This document shows positions 1-13,241 of a stretch of 64,000 bases of DNA, piece by piece. A program made the translations under genes and the position numbers. The DNA lies in NCBI GenBank assembly GCA_026002855.1, contig BPGD01000001.1:1763972-1827971 (forward strand), read 5' to 3'. The notes beneath the pieces were generated by a model, which made no database searches, had not been told where the DNA came from, and saw only the letters and a list, made by a program, of their open reading frames with translations. The first letter of the stretch is position 1. Each line of letters begins with the position of its first letter. Source of the stretch: Bryobacteraceae bacterium (GTDB taxonomy: Bacteria > Acidobacteriota > Terriglobia > Bryobacterales > Bryobacteraceae).

Positions 1-2
1 TT

Positions 3-2288
3 GTGCGGGCGCAGTTGCCCAACATCAATGGCGTCCATGCGCTCGGCGGCCATGCCTATGACTATCGCCGCAACCGGATCTACGCCCAGGTGCCGGTGCT
101 CAACAACACGGCCACCACCGCGCCGCCGGTGCTGCATGTCATGGACACCGACAACCTGGCCGTCCGCGAGATCGTGAAGATCCCCAACCCGATCTCCGGC
201 CGGACCGTCTTCACCGCCGACCTCAACTACATGTTCGCGGTGGCCGAGAGCGGCGTGCTGGTGTTTCCGCTGGATGAACTGGACACCCTGCCGCGCATCC
301 AGGCGGAACGCGAGGACCTGCTGTTTGAGTCCAACTCCTGCGACAACCGCATCCAGAAGAAGACCATCCGTATCGTCGATCCCGCCGGCCGCGGCTCGGA
401 CTTCAGCCTGAAGCTGCCCAATGGAACACGCGGGATCCGTGTCTATCCTTCTACCGGCACCGCCCCGATGGATGTCACCGTGGAAGTCGACCCCGCCGCC
501 TTCCAGAACCAGCGTGGAACGGTTGCGGTGAATCTGGCCATCTCCTCCTCCACTGCCGTTAACGTTCCCATGCCGCTGCGAGTGCTGGTCAACACGCGCG
601 ACTTCGATCAGCGCGGCAAGATCGTCAACGTGCCGGGCAAACTCGTCGACATCCTCGCCGACCCCTACCGGCCGCGCTTCTACGTGCTGCGCCAGGACCG
701 CAACCTGGTTCTCGTCTTCGATTCGAACACTCTGGAACAGGTGGCGTCGTTGCGAACCGGCAACACGCCGGTGCAGATGGCCATCACGCTCGATGGCCGG
801 TATCTGCTGACCACGGCGGACAACAGCCAGCTGATCACCGTCCACAACCTCGACACGCTCGAGCAGTTGCCGCCGATTCTGACCGAACCCGGCCGCTACC
901 CGCGTTCGATCGTAGTCACCCAGCGCGACATCCTGGTCACGGCCCGGCTCGCCTTCACCAAGGACGCCTGCGGCGGCTCGGGCGGCTCGCATGAGCTGCT
1001 GCGCCTCGATTTCTTCAACCGCCTTGCCACTCCGTTGAGCCGGCTGGGCGTGTATGCCAACTGCATCAGCGAGAACAGCTCCCTGACGGCCAGCCCGTCT
1101 GCCTCCACCGCCGTGCTGGCCCAGCCCTCGGGTTCGCTGCTGCTGTACGAGGCCGCTTCCGGCACGTGGGTTGTGGGCCGCAAGGACTTCGAATCCTTGA
1201 GCGGCGTCGTCGGCGCCTTCAGCGACGAGGCCTACCTGGCCCAAAACATGCTTCTCGACATCGCGCTGTTCCCGGTTGCCGAGCTGCCCATGGAGGGCAC
1301 TCCCTCCGGCTTCGGCGTCGTTCCCGGCGGCTTCTATGTCCGCACCTCCGCCACCGCCCAGGGTCCGGGGCTGGTGCAGAAGATCGACCTCGCGAACTTC
1401 CCTGGAAACCGATTCTCGCGGCTCGCCGAGGCCCCGCTGATCCCCGTGGCCACAACGCCGGATTCGCTGATCGGCCAGACGATTCTCCCCTTCACCCGGA
1501 CCCTCGCCGTGGTTCCCAACCCCGGCAGGATCATCTCGGCCTCCACCTCCGGGCTCACGGTGCTCGGATACGACTTCGACGCCGCCGTGCCGATGCCCTC
1601 GATCACCTCCGTCGTCAACATCGCCGACAACACGCCTGCCGTCGGTCGCGGCAGCGTGGTTTTGATCCGCGGTACCGGCCTCGCCTCCTCCAGCGAGGCC
1701 GCCGACACGGTCTGGCCTGCTTCACTCGACCAGGCGTGCGTCCTGCTCAATGGAGCGCCGCTGCCCCTTGGAAGAGCCTCGAGCAGCGAGATTGTCGCCC
1801 ACATCCCCTTCACCGCTGCCAGCGGCCAGTTGGTGGTGCGTTCGCCCGGCGGCGTCAGCGCCGCATACCTGCTCAATGTGGAGCCGGCCGCGCCGGCCAT
1901 CTTCCGCGACGGCGCCGCTGGCCCGCTCACCGGCCTGGCCACGGTGCTCCGTCAGGCCAACAACCAGTTGGTCACATTCTCCAACCCCATCCAGCCCGGA
2001 GACCGGATCTCGATCTATCTGACGGGCATGGGCCAGGTGTTTCCGGATCCCGGCGCCGGCGTTCCGGCGCCCGCGGATCCCGCCTCCACCGTTGCCCTGA
2101 AACCCGCCGTGACGCTGGGCGACACGCCGCTCGTGGTGGACTTCGCCGGCCTTGAGCCGGGCCGGATTGGAGTCTACCGGATCGACGCAAGCGTCCCCTG
2201 GTGGGCCAGGACGGGCCAAGCTCTGCCTTTGACCATCCAGCAGGGCACGGCCCAGACTACCGTGAACGTGCGCGTCGTGCCACGATAA
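3..2288 (+). CDS. Beta-propeller protein with Solibacter C-terminal domain, 5'-truncated by window edge
   Basis: The frame is open at the left edge, so the true N-terminus is outside the window; 761 residues are visible. Roughly residues 200-290 carry YVTN/WD40-like blades (for example RNLVLVFDSNTLEQVASL, followed by a 'DGRYLLTTADNSQ' blade). Residues about 115-200 look like an Ig/BACON-type beta sandwich. Residues about 530-761 match the layout of the Solibacter C-terminal module (TIGR03437): an IPT-like opening with 'VVLIRGTGLA', then 'GDRISIYLTGMGQV' and a closing beta-rich segment. Such proteins are usually exported and of unknown role; adhesion or cell-surface binding is only a guess. 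The next gene starts 37 nt downstream on the same strand. Confidence 0.8.
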   Translation: MRAQLPNINGVHALGGHAYDYRRNRIYAQVPVLNNTATTAPPVLHVMDTDNLAVREIVKIPNPISGRTVFTADLNYMFAVAESGVLVFPLDELDTLPRIQAEREDLLFESNSCDNRIQKKTIRIVDPAGRGSDFSLKLPNGTRGIRVYPSTGTAPMDVTVEVDPAAFQNQRGTVAVNLAISSSTAVNVPMPLRVLVNTRDFDQRGKIVNVPGKLVDILADPYRPRFYVLRQDRNLVLVFDSNTLEQVASLRTGNTPVQMAITLDGRYLLTTADNSQLITVHNLDTLEQLPPILTEPGRYPRSIVVTQRDILVTARLAFTKDACGGSGGSHELLRLDFFNRLATPLSRLGVYANCISENSSLTASPSASTAVLAQPSGSLLLYEAASGTWVVGRKDFESLSGVVGAFSDEAYLAQNMLLDIALFPVAELPMEGTPSGFGVVPGGFYVRTSATAQGPGLVQKIDLANFPGNRFSRLAEAPLIPVATTPDSLIGQTILPFTRTLAVVPNPGRIISASTSGLTVLGYDFDAAVPMPSITSVVNIADNTPAVGRGSVVLIRGTGLASSSEAADTVWPASLDQACVLLNGAPLPLGRASSSEIVAHIPFTAASGQLVVRSPGGVSAAYLLNVEPAAPAIFRDGAAGPLTGLATVLRQANNQLVTFSNPIQPGDRISIYLTGMGQVFPDPGAGVPAPADPASTVALKPAVTLGDTPLVVDFAGLEPGRIGVYRIDASVPWWARTGQALPLTIQQGTAQTTVNVRVVPR

Positions 2289-2325
2289 AAGACGATACGG
2301 CGCTGGTTTCCGAAAGGATGACTTC

Positions 2326-2964
2326 ATGAGGATCCGAGCATTTCTTGCCGCTGCCTTCCTGGCAGCGCCCCTGATCGCCAACGCACAGTCTTATGAGGTG
2401 GGCGGCGCCGGCGGCTTCGCCGTACAGCGCGGCCTCCATGTCGAGTCCGGCAGCGTCAAGGGCACGGTCGGATTCAAGGAGGCCCCCGTGGCCGGCGCCT
2501 GGCTGGCCGAGACCGGCCCGCGATGGGGCGGCGAGGTCCGCTATCTGTACCGCTGGGGCGACGCGCGGGTGGAGGTCGGCGGCGAAAAAGCCGCTCTTTC
2601 GGCCCGGCAGCACATCATCACCGGCGATCTGATGCTCTTCCTCAAAGGCGGCAAGGACGCGCCGGTGCGGCCATTTATCATCTTCGGCGGGGGCGTCCGC
2701 CGCGTGGAGGGCACCGGCCCGCAACAGGCCTTCCACCCGGGCAGCCAGTACGCCGCCCTGGCGAACACGAGTGAGACCCTCCCCGTGGGCGACTTTGGCG
2801 TCGGCGTCCGCGTCCGCGCCGGACCCAGGGGAGTGTTCCGGCTCGAGGTGCGCGATTATCTCAGCCCGAAAACGGACAACGTGATCGCGGCCGCTCCCGG
2901 CTCGAAACTCACCGGGCTGATGCACGACGTGATCATTCTGGCCGGCCTCGGCTTCACCTTCTGA
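2326..2964 (+). CDS. Small outer-membrane beta-barrel protein
   Basis: 212 residues. A clear signal peptide (residues 1-20, cleavage after ANA before QSYE) precedes alternating hydrophobic/hydrophilic strands rich in Gly and aromatic residues. The protein ends in ...GLGFTF; a C-terminal Phe is the recognition signal for BAM-assembled barrels. The size fits an 8-stranded OmpA/OmpW-like barrel. The start ATG is preceded by 'gaaagga' 7 nt upstream. It lies just behind the beta-propeller gene on the same strand and converges on gyrB with 15 nt between the stops. Specific function is not recognisable. Confidence 0.75.
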   Translation: MRIRAFLAAAFLAAPLIANAQSYEVGGAGGFAVQRGLHVESGSVKGTVGFKEAPVAGAWLAETGPRWGGEVRYLYRWGDARVEVGGEKAALSARQHIITGDLMLFLKGGKDAPVRPFIIFGGGVRRVEGTGPQQAFHPGSQYAALANTSETLPVGDFGVGVRVRAGPRGVFRLEVRDYLSPKTDNVIAAAPGSKLTGLMHDVIILAGLGFTF

Positions 2965-2979
2965 GGCCCGCCCGCCGCT

Positions 2980-6560
<3,581 letters not shown>

Positions 6561-6659
6561 CGGTTGCGTCCTCTTTCCGATCAGCTCTCCGGACCTGCGC
6601 TCTACCGAGGTGCGAAGGTTTTTACCTCAGTGGGGCTTATGAACCGGATTCGTAGGGGC

Positions 6660-6668
6660 TGTGAAAAT
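6660..6668 (-). promoter_or_regulatory. DnaA-box-like 9-mer in dnaN-dnaA gap
   Basis: Minus strand reads ATTTTCACA, 8 of 9 to the TTWTNCACA DnaA-box consensus. It lies next to a short AT-rich stretch (about 6673-6699). It could serve autoregulation of dnaN/dnaA or form a secondary origin element. Confidence 0.4.
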
Positions 6669-6807
6669 GTGACTATCCTACCTAAATTATACAAAACTAG
6701 GCGCGTTGTCTGCGCAACGATCTGTGATTCGTCTGGGTTCTGCGGCCGAAAGCGGCCAACCTGGCGGCAGCTTCCACATCGAATCACGGCGTCTCCAGGA
6801 GGGGGTC

Positions 6808-6816
6808 TGTGGAAAA
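6808..6816 (-). promoter_or_regulatory. DnaA box in dnaN-dnaA gap
   Basis: Minus strand reads TTTTCCACA, a full 9/9 match to the TTWTNCACA consensus, and lies 12 nt past the dnaA stop codon. This is the best single consensus box I found around dnaA. The rest of the 267-nt gap holds the weaker box at 6660, an AT-rich patch and a small inverted repeat (CGTTG/CAACG, 6704-6719); no gene is seen there. Confidence 0.55.
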
Positions 6817-6827
6817 CGAAGCAAAGT

Positions 6828-8177
6828 CTATTGGAAGGAGTCGATTATGCTCTGAATGAGCCTGTTGATTTCCGGATCTGTCCGGCGCAGCTCCTCCACC
6901 TTTCGGATGGCGTGCAGGACGGTTGTGTGGTGTTTGCCCCCAAAATGGCGCCCGATTTCGGGCAGCGAGGCTGCCGTGAGTTCGCGGCAGAGGTACATGG
7001 CGATCTGCCGGGGGCGGGAGATCTCGTGGGCGTTCGTCTTCTGGCGAAGCTGGGCCGGCTGGAGTCCCGTGCGGTCGGCCACGGCGCGAATGACGGAGTC
7101 GATGGTGACGCGGCGCTCGGAAGTGTGCAACATGTGACGCAGGGCCTGGAGAGCCATCGCCGCGGTGATCGGGGCCCCGGTTACGGAGGAGTAGGCGATG
7201 AGCTTTGTCAGCGCGCCTTCGAGCTCGCGAACGCTGGAGCGTATGCGCGTGGCCAGCAGGATGCGCACGTCGTCGGGCAGGCGAAGATTCTCGGCCTCGG
7301 CCTTCTTGTCAAGAATGGCCATTTTTGTTTCGAGGTCAGGCGGCTGCACGTCAACGATGAGCCCGCATTCGAAACGCGTACGGAGCCGCTCCACAAGGCC
7401 CGGAATGTTCTTTGGGAGCTGGTCGCTGGAGATCACGATCTGTTTCTGGTGATCGTAGAGGCTGTTGAAGGTGTGGAAGAATTCTTCCTGCGTGCGCTCC
7501 TTGCCGCCGAGGATGTGAATGTCATCGATGAGCAGGGCGTCGGCCTTGCGGTAATGGTGCTGGAAGGAGAGCATCCGGCCCGCGCGCAGGCACTGGATCA
7601 TCTCATTCATGAACTGCTCGCCCGTGGTATAGACGACGCGCATGCCGGGGTGGTGATCCAGCAGCGCACGGCCCACCGCATGGAGCAGATGCGTCTTGCC
7701 CATGCCGCTGTTGCCGTAAATGAAAAGGGGGTTATAACGCGTGGCCGGCTGGCGGGCCACGGCGCAGGCGGCGGCGTGGGCGAACTGATTGCAGGAGCCA
7801 ACCACAAAGGTGTCGAAGGTGAACCTGGGGTTGAGCTGGCTTCCTGTGTCAGGGAAGGCGAAGCCCTCACGGTTTGAGGGCGAGGCGCCGTTGTAGGCGG
7901 GCTCGAGCGTGGCAGAGTCCGGCGGAGAGTTCAACACGTAACGGATCCTGATGTCGGAAAGGCCCAGCTGGCGCCGCGCCTGGTCCACGGCGGGGGCAAG
8001 CTCGCGTTCCAGCCAGATCCTGGAGTATTCGTCCGGAACGGCCACCTCGAGGCAGTCTTCGGTTTCGTGAACCAGCTCCGTGCGCGAGACCCAGTTCTGG
8101 TAGGCTTCCTCTGGCAAAACACGGGCCAGATGCTCCTTGATCACTTGCCAGTTGTTCTTTGCTGCTGTCAACACCAC
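6828..8177 (-). CDS. dnaA: Chromosomal replication initiator DnaA
   Basis: An open frame extends to 8318, but the extra N-terminus is Arg/Pro-rich and unlike DnaA. Starting at GTG 8177 (GTG 8174 or TTG 8171 also possible) gives 449 residues, the normal size. Domain I is recognisable (WQVIKEHL...YQNWV). The AAA+ core has Walker A GNSGMGKTH (~155-163) and Walker B LLIDDIH (~215-221). Domain IV has the DNA-contact HHTTVLHAIRKV (~416-427). It binds DnaA boxes and melts oriC in the ATP form. Its start codon overlaps an 11-bp-phased CCACA array, so initiator binding there would be expected to repress dnaA. Confidence 0.97.
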   Translation of the reverse strand: MVLTAAKNNWQVIKEHLARVLPEEAYQNWVSRTELVHETEDCLEVAVPDEYSRIWLERELAPAVDQARRQLGLSDIRIRYVLNSPPDSATLEPAYNGASPSNREGFAFPDTGSQLNPRFTFDTFVVGSCNQFAHAAACAVARQPATRYNPLFIYGNSGMGKTHLLHAVGRALLDHHPGMRVVYTTGEQFMNEMIQCLRAGRMLSFQHHYRKADALLIDDIHILGGKERTQEEFFHTFNSLYDHQKQIVISSDQLPKNIPGLVERLRTRFECGLIVDVQPPDLETKMAILDKKAEAENLRLPDDVRILLATRIRSSVRELEGALTKLIAYSSVTGAPITAAMALQALRHMLHTSERRVTIDSVIRAVADRTGLQPAQLRQKTNAHEISRPRQIAMYLCRELTAASLPEIGRHFGGKHHTTVLHAIRKVEELRRTDPEINRLIQSIIDSFQ

Positions 8178-8570
8178 AGTAACCCCACACGATCCCCACA
8201 GGATTTCCACAACTGGAAAATCCGGGGAGAAATTGCCCTGTCGGTGATCCGGTTGTGGCTCCTCACGACGCGGGGCTGCCCGACAGGAAGCGGCCTTCCC
8301 GGGCCCTCGCAGCCGCACCGGCGTTGTTCAGAATAGCACAGTTGGGGACGGGGGTCGGAGGTGTCGAAACAAATTTGTAACAAACTGAAAAACAATGAGT
8401 TACTACAAAACAAGAGGCGTTATGGCGCATTGTCATTTTCTCCCGTTTTTGTTCTGGCGGATGGGCAAATTTGTGAGCCGGAAAGTGGTTGGAGTAGCCG
8501 TGTGCGCGGGGCGCAGACGCGGGATTTGACAAGCCGGAGCGGCTGAGACAAAATGATGAATGGAACTCCC
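8160..8570. other. Probable replication origin (oriC)
   Basis: This 395-nt gene-free stretch between the dnaA start and tRNA-Gly has the classic bacterial origin setting: dnaA-dnaN-gyrB on one side, and parAB plus rsmG/mnmG on the other. It contains a phased CCACA array (8174-8211), an inverted repeat TTTCCA/TGGAAA (8205-8218), and a markedly AT-rich stretch at about 8366-8456 (8369-8412 is roughly three-quarters A+T in a GC-rich chromosome), suitable as the duplex-unwinding element. That stretch includes the palindrome ACAAATTTGT at 8369-8378. The middle part (about 8220-8340) is GC-rich without obvious motifs. No perfect TTATCCACA box is visible, so the assignment rests on context. Confidence 0.7.
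8174..8211. repeat. Four CCACA motifs at exact 11-bp spacing (putative DnaA-binding array)
   Basis: CCACA occurs at 8174-8178, 8185-8189, 8196-8200 and 8207-8211, each exactly 11 bp after the last, so all lie on one face of the helix. The corresponding 9-mers are AACACCACA, AACCCCACA, ATCCCCACA and ATTTCCACA. The last is 8/9 to the DnaA-box consensus; the others share the CCACA core only. The first overlaps the proposed dnaA GTG start. Confidence 0.6.
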
Positions 8571-8572
8571 GG

Positions 8573-8648
<76 letters not shown>

Positions 8649-8811
8649 TTCCGCTCGCCCGCCTCACCTCCCCTGAATGACCTCGCCCAGTCGGTGTCTC
8701 GCGCTTGGGGTGTGAGCGCGCGGTTTGCGCAGCAGCGGTAGTCGCACGGAGGGCGCGCGATGTTGTGCTGCGTGAACCCCGCAAGTTCGACGCCAGGGCA
8801 GACAGGCGGAC

Positions 8812-9723
8812 TCAATTGCGGACGATAACGTCGTAGATTCGCGCGAGGTCTTCCTGCGAGTAGTACTCGATCTCAATTCGGCCGCGGTTTTGGTCGCGGG
8901 CGACAATGCGGACGCGCGTTCCAAGCACGCGCTCGAGCTCCTCGACGGCGGCGCGGACGTTGGGGTCGGCCTCGAGCGGTTTCACGGGCGCGTGCGGCTC
9001 GGGAGGGGCCGTGGTGAGCTTCTGAACCATGCGCTCCACTTGGCGGACGGAAAGGGCGCCGTCGGCGGCCTTGTGGGCGAGCGCTACCTGTTGTTCAGCG
9101 GACTCGAGACCGAGCAGGGCGCGCGCGTGGCCCATAGATAGACGCTGGTCGGCGACAAGCTGCTGCACTTCAAGCGGCAGCCTCAACAGCCGGAGCATGT
9201 TGGTGACAGTGGAGCGGTCCTTGCCGGTTCGCTGGGCGATCTGTTCGTGCGAGAGGCGGAATTCGCGGTGGAGGCGCTCAAAGGCGTGGGCCACTTCGAT
9301 CGGGTTCAGGTCTTCGCGCTGGATGTTCTCGATCAGGGTGACCTCCATGAGCCGGTCGTCGGCGAATTCCTGGACGACCACCGGGACCTCATGAAGGCCT
9401 GCGAGCCGTGCCGCGCGGAGGCGGCGCTCGCCGGCGACCAGCTGGTAGGCATCGCCGTGACGGCGGACCACAAGGGGCTGAATGATGCCGTTTTCGCGGA
9501 TGGACTGGGCCAGCTCCTGGAGGCCCTCGGGAGAGAAAGACGAGCGGGGCTGGAGCGGGTTGGGGTGAATCGAGTCGATAGGGACGCGCAAAGGACCTGC
9601 GGATGCGGCCGGGGCCGGCGGCTGCGGTGGCGCGGCCGGTGCAGGCTGCGGGCGGCTGGTGGGGATCAGCGAAGAGAGGCCTCTGCCGAGAGCCTTACGC
9701 GACGGATCCTTGACGTTGGTCAT
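8812..9723 (-). CDS. parB: Chromosome partitioning protein ParB (Spo0J type)
   Basis: 303 residues. The N-terminus [12 protein letters not shown] is the usual ParA-stimulating peptide. The CTP-binding core is present (NPLQPRSSF, then [13 protein letters not shown], then [10 protein letters not shown]), followed by the helix-turn-helix '[20 protein letters not shown]' that reads parS, and a C-terminal dimerisation domain. ParB loads at parS as a CTP-dependent clamp and recruits ParA and SMC. Its start overlaps the end of parA by 29 nt, indicating co-transcription. Two parS sites lie upstream of parA. The 163 nt between its stop and tRNA-Gly show no gene. Confidence 0.96.
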   Translation of the reverse strand: MTNVKDPSRKALGRGLSSLIPTSRPQPAPAAPPQPPAPAASAGPLRVPIDSIHPNPLQPRSSFSPEGLQELAQSIRENGIIQPLVVRRHGDAYQLVAGERRLRAARLAGLHEVPVVVQEFADDRLMEVTLIENIQREDLNPIEVAHAFERLHREFRLSHEQIAQRTGKDRSTVTNMLRLLRLPLEVQQLVADQRLSMGHARALLGLESAEQQVALAHKAADGALSVRQVERMVQKLTTAPPEPHAPVKPLEADPNVRAAVEELERVLGTRVRIVARDQNRGRIEIEYYSQEDLARIYDVIVRN

Positions 9724-10477
9724 GGGCGAGGATTTCCTTGGCGAGCTTGATGTAGGTTTCTGCGCCGCGGGAGCGCACGTCGTAACTCAGGATGGGCTTG
9801 CCGAAACTGGGGGCCTCGGCCAGGCGGATGCTGCGCGGGATGACGGTCTCAAAGACGTCGCCCTGGAAGAACTCCTTGAGATCGGCTGCCACCTGGCGGG
9901 TGAGGTTCGTGCGGTCGTCGTACATCGTCAGCAGGACGCCTTCGAGGCGGAGGTCGGGCTGGAAGGCGGCGCGGATGCGGTCGATGGTGTCAAGCAGCTG
10001 GCTGATGCCTTCGAGGGCGAAGAACTCGCACTGGATGGGGACGAGGACGGAGTCAGCCGCCACGAGAGCGTTGACGGTGAGCAGATCGAGGGCCGGCGGG
10101 CAGTCAATGAGGATGTAGTGGTACTGAGTGCGGACGGGTTCGAGGGCCTCGCGGAGACGGAATTCACGTCGAGGGACGTCGACCAGCTCCAGGTTGGCGG
10201 CGACGAGGTTTTTGTCGGCGGGAAGGATTTCGAGGCCGTCGAATTCGGTGTGCACGATGGCGCTTGATATGGGTGTTTCACCGACCAGAACCCTATATGT
10301 GGTGGGGAGGTTCTCTGACTTGGCGATGCCGACGCCGGTGGTGCAATTGCCTTGGGGATCCATGTCGACCAGGAGGATGCGGAGATCGTTAGCGGCGAGG
10401 GAGGCGGCGAGGTTGATGGCGGTGGTGGTCTTGCCGACACCACCTTTTTGATTGGCGATGGCGATGACTTTGCCCAT
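9695..10477 (-). CDS. parA: Chromosome partitioning ATPase ParA (Soj type)
   Basis: 260 residues. The deviant Walker [16 protein letters not shown] starts at residue 11, and VDMDPQGN follows (switch I/Walker A'). There is no N-terminal DNA-binding extension, as expected of the chromosomal Soj type. It forms ATP dimers on the nucleoid that move ParB-parS complexes. It overlaps parB by 29 nt. Upstream on the minus strand is a -10-like GATAAT without a clear -35, then two parS sites that could let ParB repress its own operon. Confidence 0.96.
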   Translation of the reverse strand: MGKVIAIANQKGGVGKTTTAINLAASLAANDLRILLVDMDPQGNCTTGVGIAKSENLPTTYRVLVGETPISSAIVHTEFDGLEILPADKNLVAANLELVDVPRREFRLREALEPVRTQYHYILIDCPPALDLLTVNALVAADSVLVPIQCEFFALEGISQLLDTIDRIRAAFQPDLRLEGVLLTMYDDRTNLTRQVAADLKEFFQGDVFETVIPRSIRLAEAPSFGKPILSYDVRSRGAETYIKLAKEILAHDQRQGSVA

Positions 10478-10581
10478 AGGGCGTGTCCCCGGTTCGGAGA
10501 GGGTGGGAAACGATTATCCTATCACGGTGGAATCTGCGGCGTCGATCATGGGGCGGAGAAGTCGCCAGGTTTGCGGGACAA

Positions 10582-10597
10582 TGTTTCACGTGGAACC
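10582..10597. promoter_or_regulatory. parS site 1
   Basis: TGTTTCACGTGGAACC is 14/16 to the classical parS TGTTTCACGTGAAACA. It is a hybrid of one GTTTCAC half and one GTGGAAC half. It lies about 105 nt upstream of the parA start. Confidence 0.85.
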
Positions 10598-10620
10598 GAA
10601 GCGGCCCGGCCCGCCAGGGA

Positions 10621-10636
10621 GGTTCCACGTGGAACC
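10621..10636. promoter_or_regulatory. parS site 2
   Basis: GGTTCCACGTGGAACC is a perfect 16-bp palindrome and matches the GTTCCACGTGGAAC core known from Pseudomonas-type parS sites. It starts 39 bp after parS site 1. The rest of the 311-nt parA-rsmG gap (10478-10788) shows no gene and no terminator. Confidence 0.85.
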
Positions 10637-10788
10637 TTGTCGCGACCTCATTCCCCCAACAACAACTCCGGCAGATCCCAGCGTCGCGTTCCTGGAGGCG
10701 CGGCAAATTACAAAACGAAGCGGGGATGCAATTGAAAACACAGTGCGTGCGTCTGCAACGCCTACATTCAGGCTGACCTGAGGTGGCC

Positions 10789-11350
10789 TCAGCCCCCCAG
10801 CGCGGCGCGCCAAAGAACGCCCCGTCCCCCAGGCAGAACGACAGACTCCCACACGAGATCCTTGCCCGAATCCGGCGGCTCCGTGCCCACCAGCATCACC
10901 CAACGCGCCGTCCTTCGCGCCAGCTCCACCACATCATCCGCCCTCACCGCGCGCGACAGAACGACATCAAACCGCGCCGCTACTTCGCGGCCTCGCGTCG
11001 CCACCACCCGCACATTCGGCGCCAGATCGGAAGCCTCACGGAGAAACGCCGCCTTCCGCTGATCCGACTCAATCAACGTGACCTGCAACTCCGGACGCGC
11101 CACCGCCACAACAAAACCGGGGAAACCGGCCCCGCTGCCCAGATCGGCGACAGAGCGCGTCTCCAGAGGCAACTGCGCCGCCACAAACAGCGACTCGACA
11201 TAGTGCACCCGAATCGCCTCCTCGAGCTCCACGACCCGCGTCAGATTCATCCGGGCGTTCCATCGCGCCAGCAGCTCGTAGTGACGCCACAGCGCCTCCA
11301 CCTGACCCCCGTTGAGGGGCAGAAACGGCGCTCCCTGCCGCAACCGCTCC

Positions 11351-11370
<20 letters not shown>
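10789..11370 (-). CDS. rsmG: 16S rRNA (guanine527-N7)-methyltransferase RsmG
   Basis: 193 residues. The SAM-binding motif [14 protein letters not shown] is followed by the acidic strand end [14 protein letters not shown], typical of GidB/RsmG. It methylates G527 of 16S rRNA; loss is known to give low-level streptomycin resistance. Its start overlaps the 3' end of mnmG by 20 nt, the usual gidA-gidB coupling. parA-parB follow after a gap carrying parS, giving the conserved gidA-gidB-parA-parB order. Confidence 0.95.
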
Positions 11371-13183
<1,813 letters not shown>

Positions 13184-13206
13184 TGTCAGCAGGGGAAAAT
13201 CCTCGG

Positions 13207-13222
13207 TATGCTATTGATTCTA
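13207..13222. promoter_or_regulatory. Divergent -10-like elements of purD and mnmG
   Basis: Plus strand TATGCT (13207-13212) is placed for purD. Minus strand TAGAAT (13222-13217) is placed for mnmG. The two are only 4 bp apart, so polymerase could hardly occupy both at once. No TTGACA-like -35 is evident for either. Confidence 0.35.
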
Positions 13223-13241
13223 CCGGTCAGGAGCCAACACC

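Noticed and set aside
8191-8200. GATCCCCACA as a genuine DnaA box
   Set aside because: Only 6/9 to consensus alone; kept solely as part of the 11-bp-phased array.
8178-8318. N-terminal extension of dnaA to 8318
   Set aside because: It would put the start inside oriC and add an Arg/Pro-rich stretch unknown in DnaA; GTG 8177 gives normal length.
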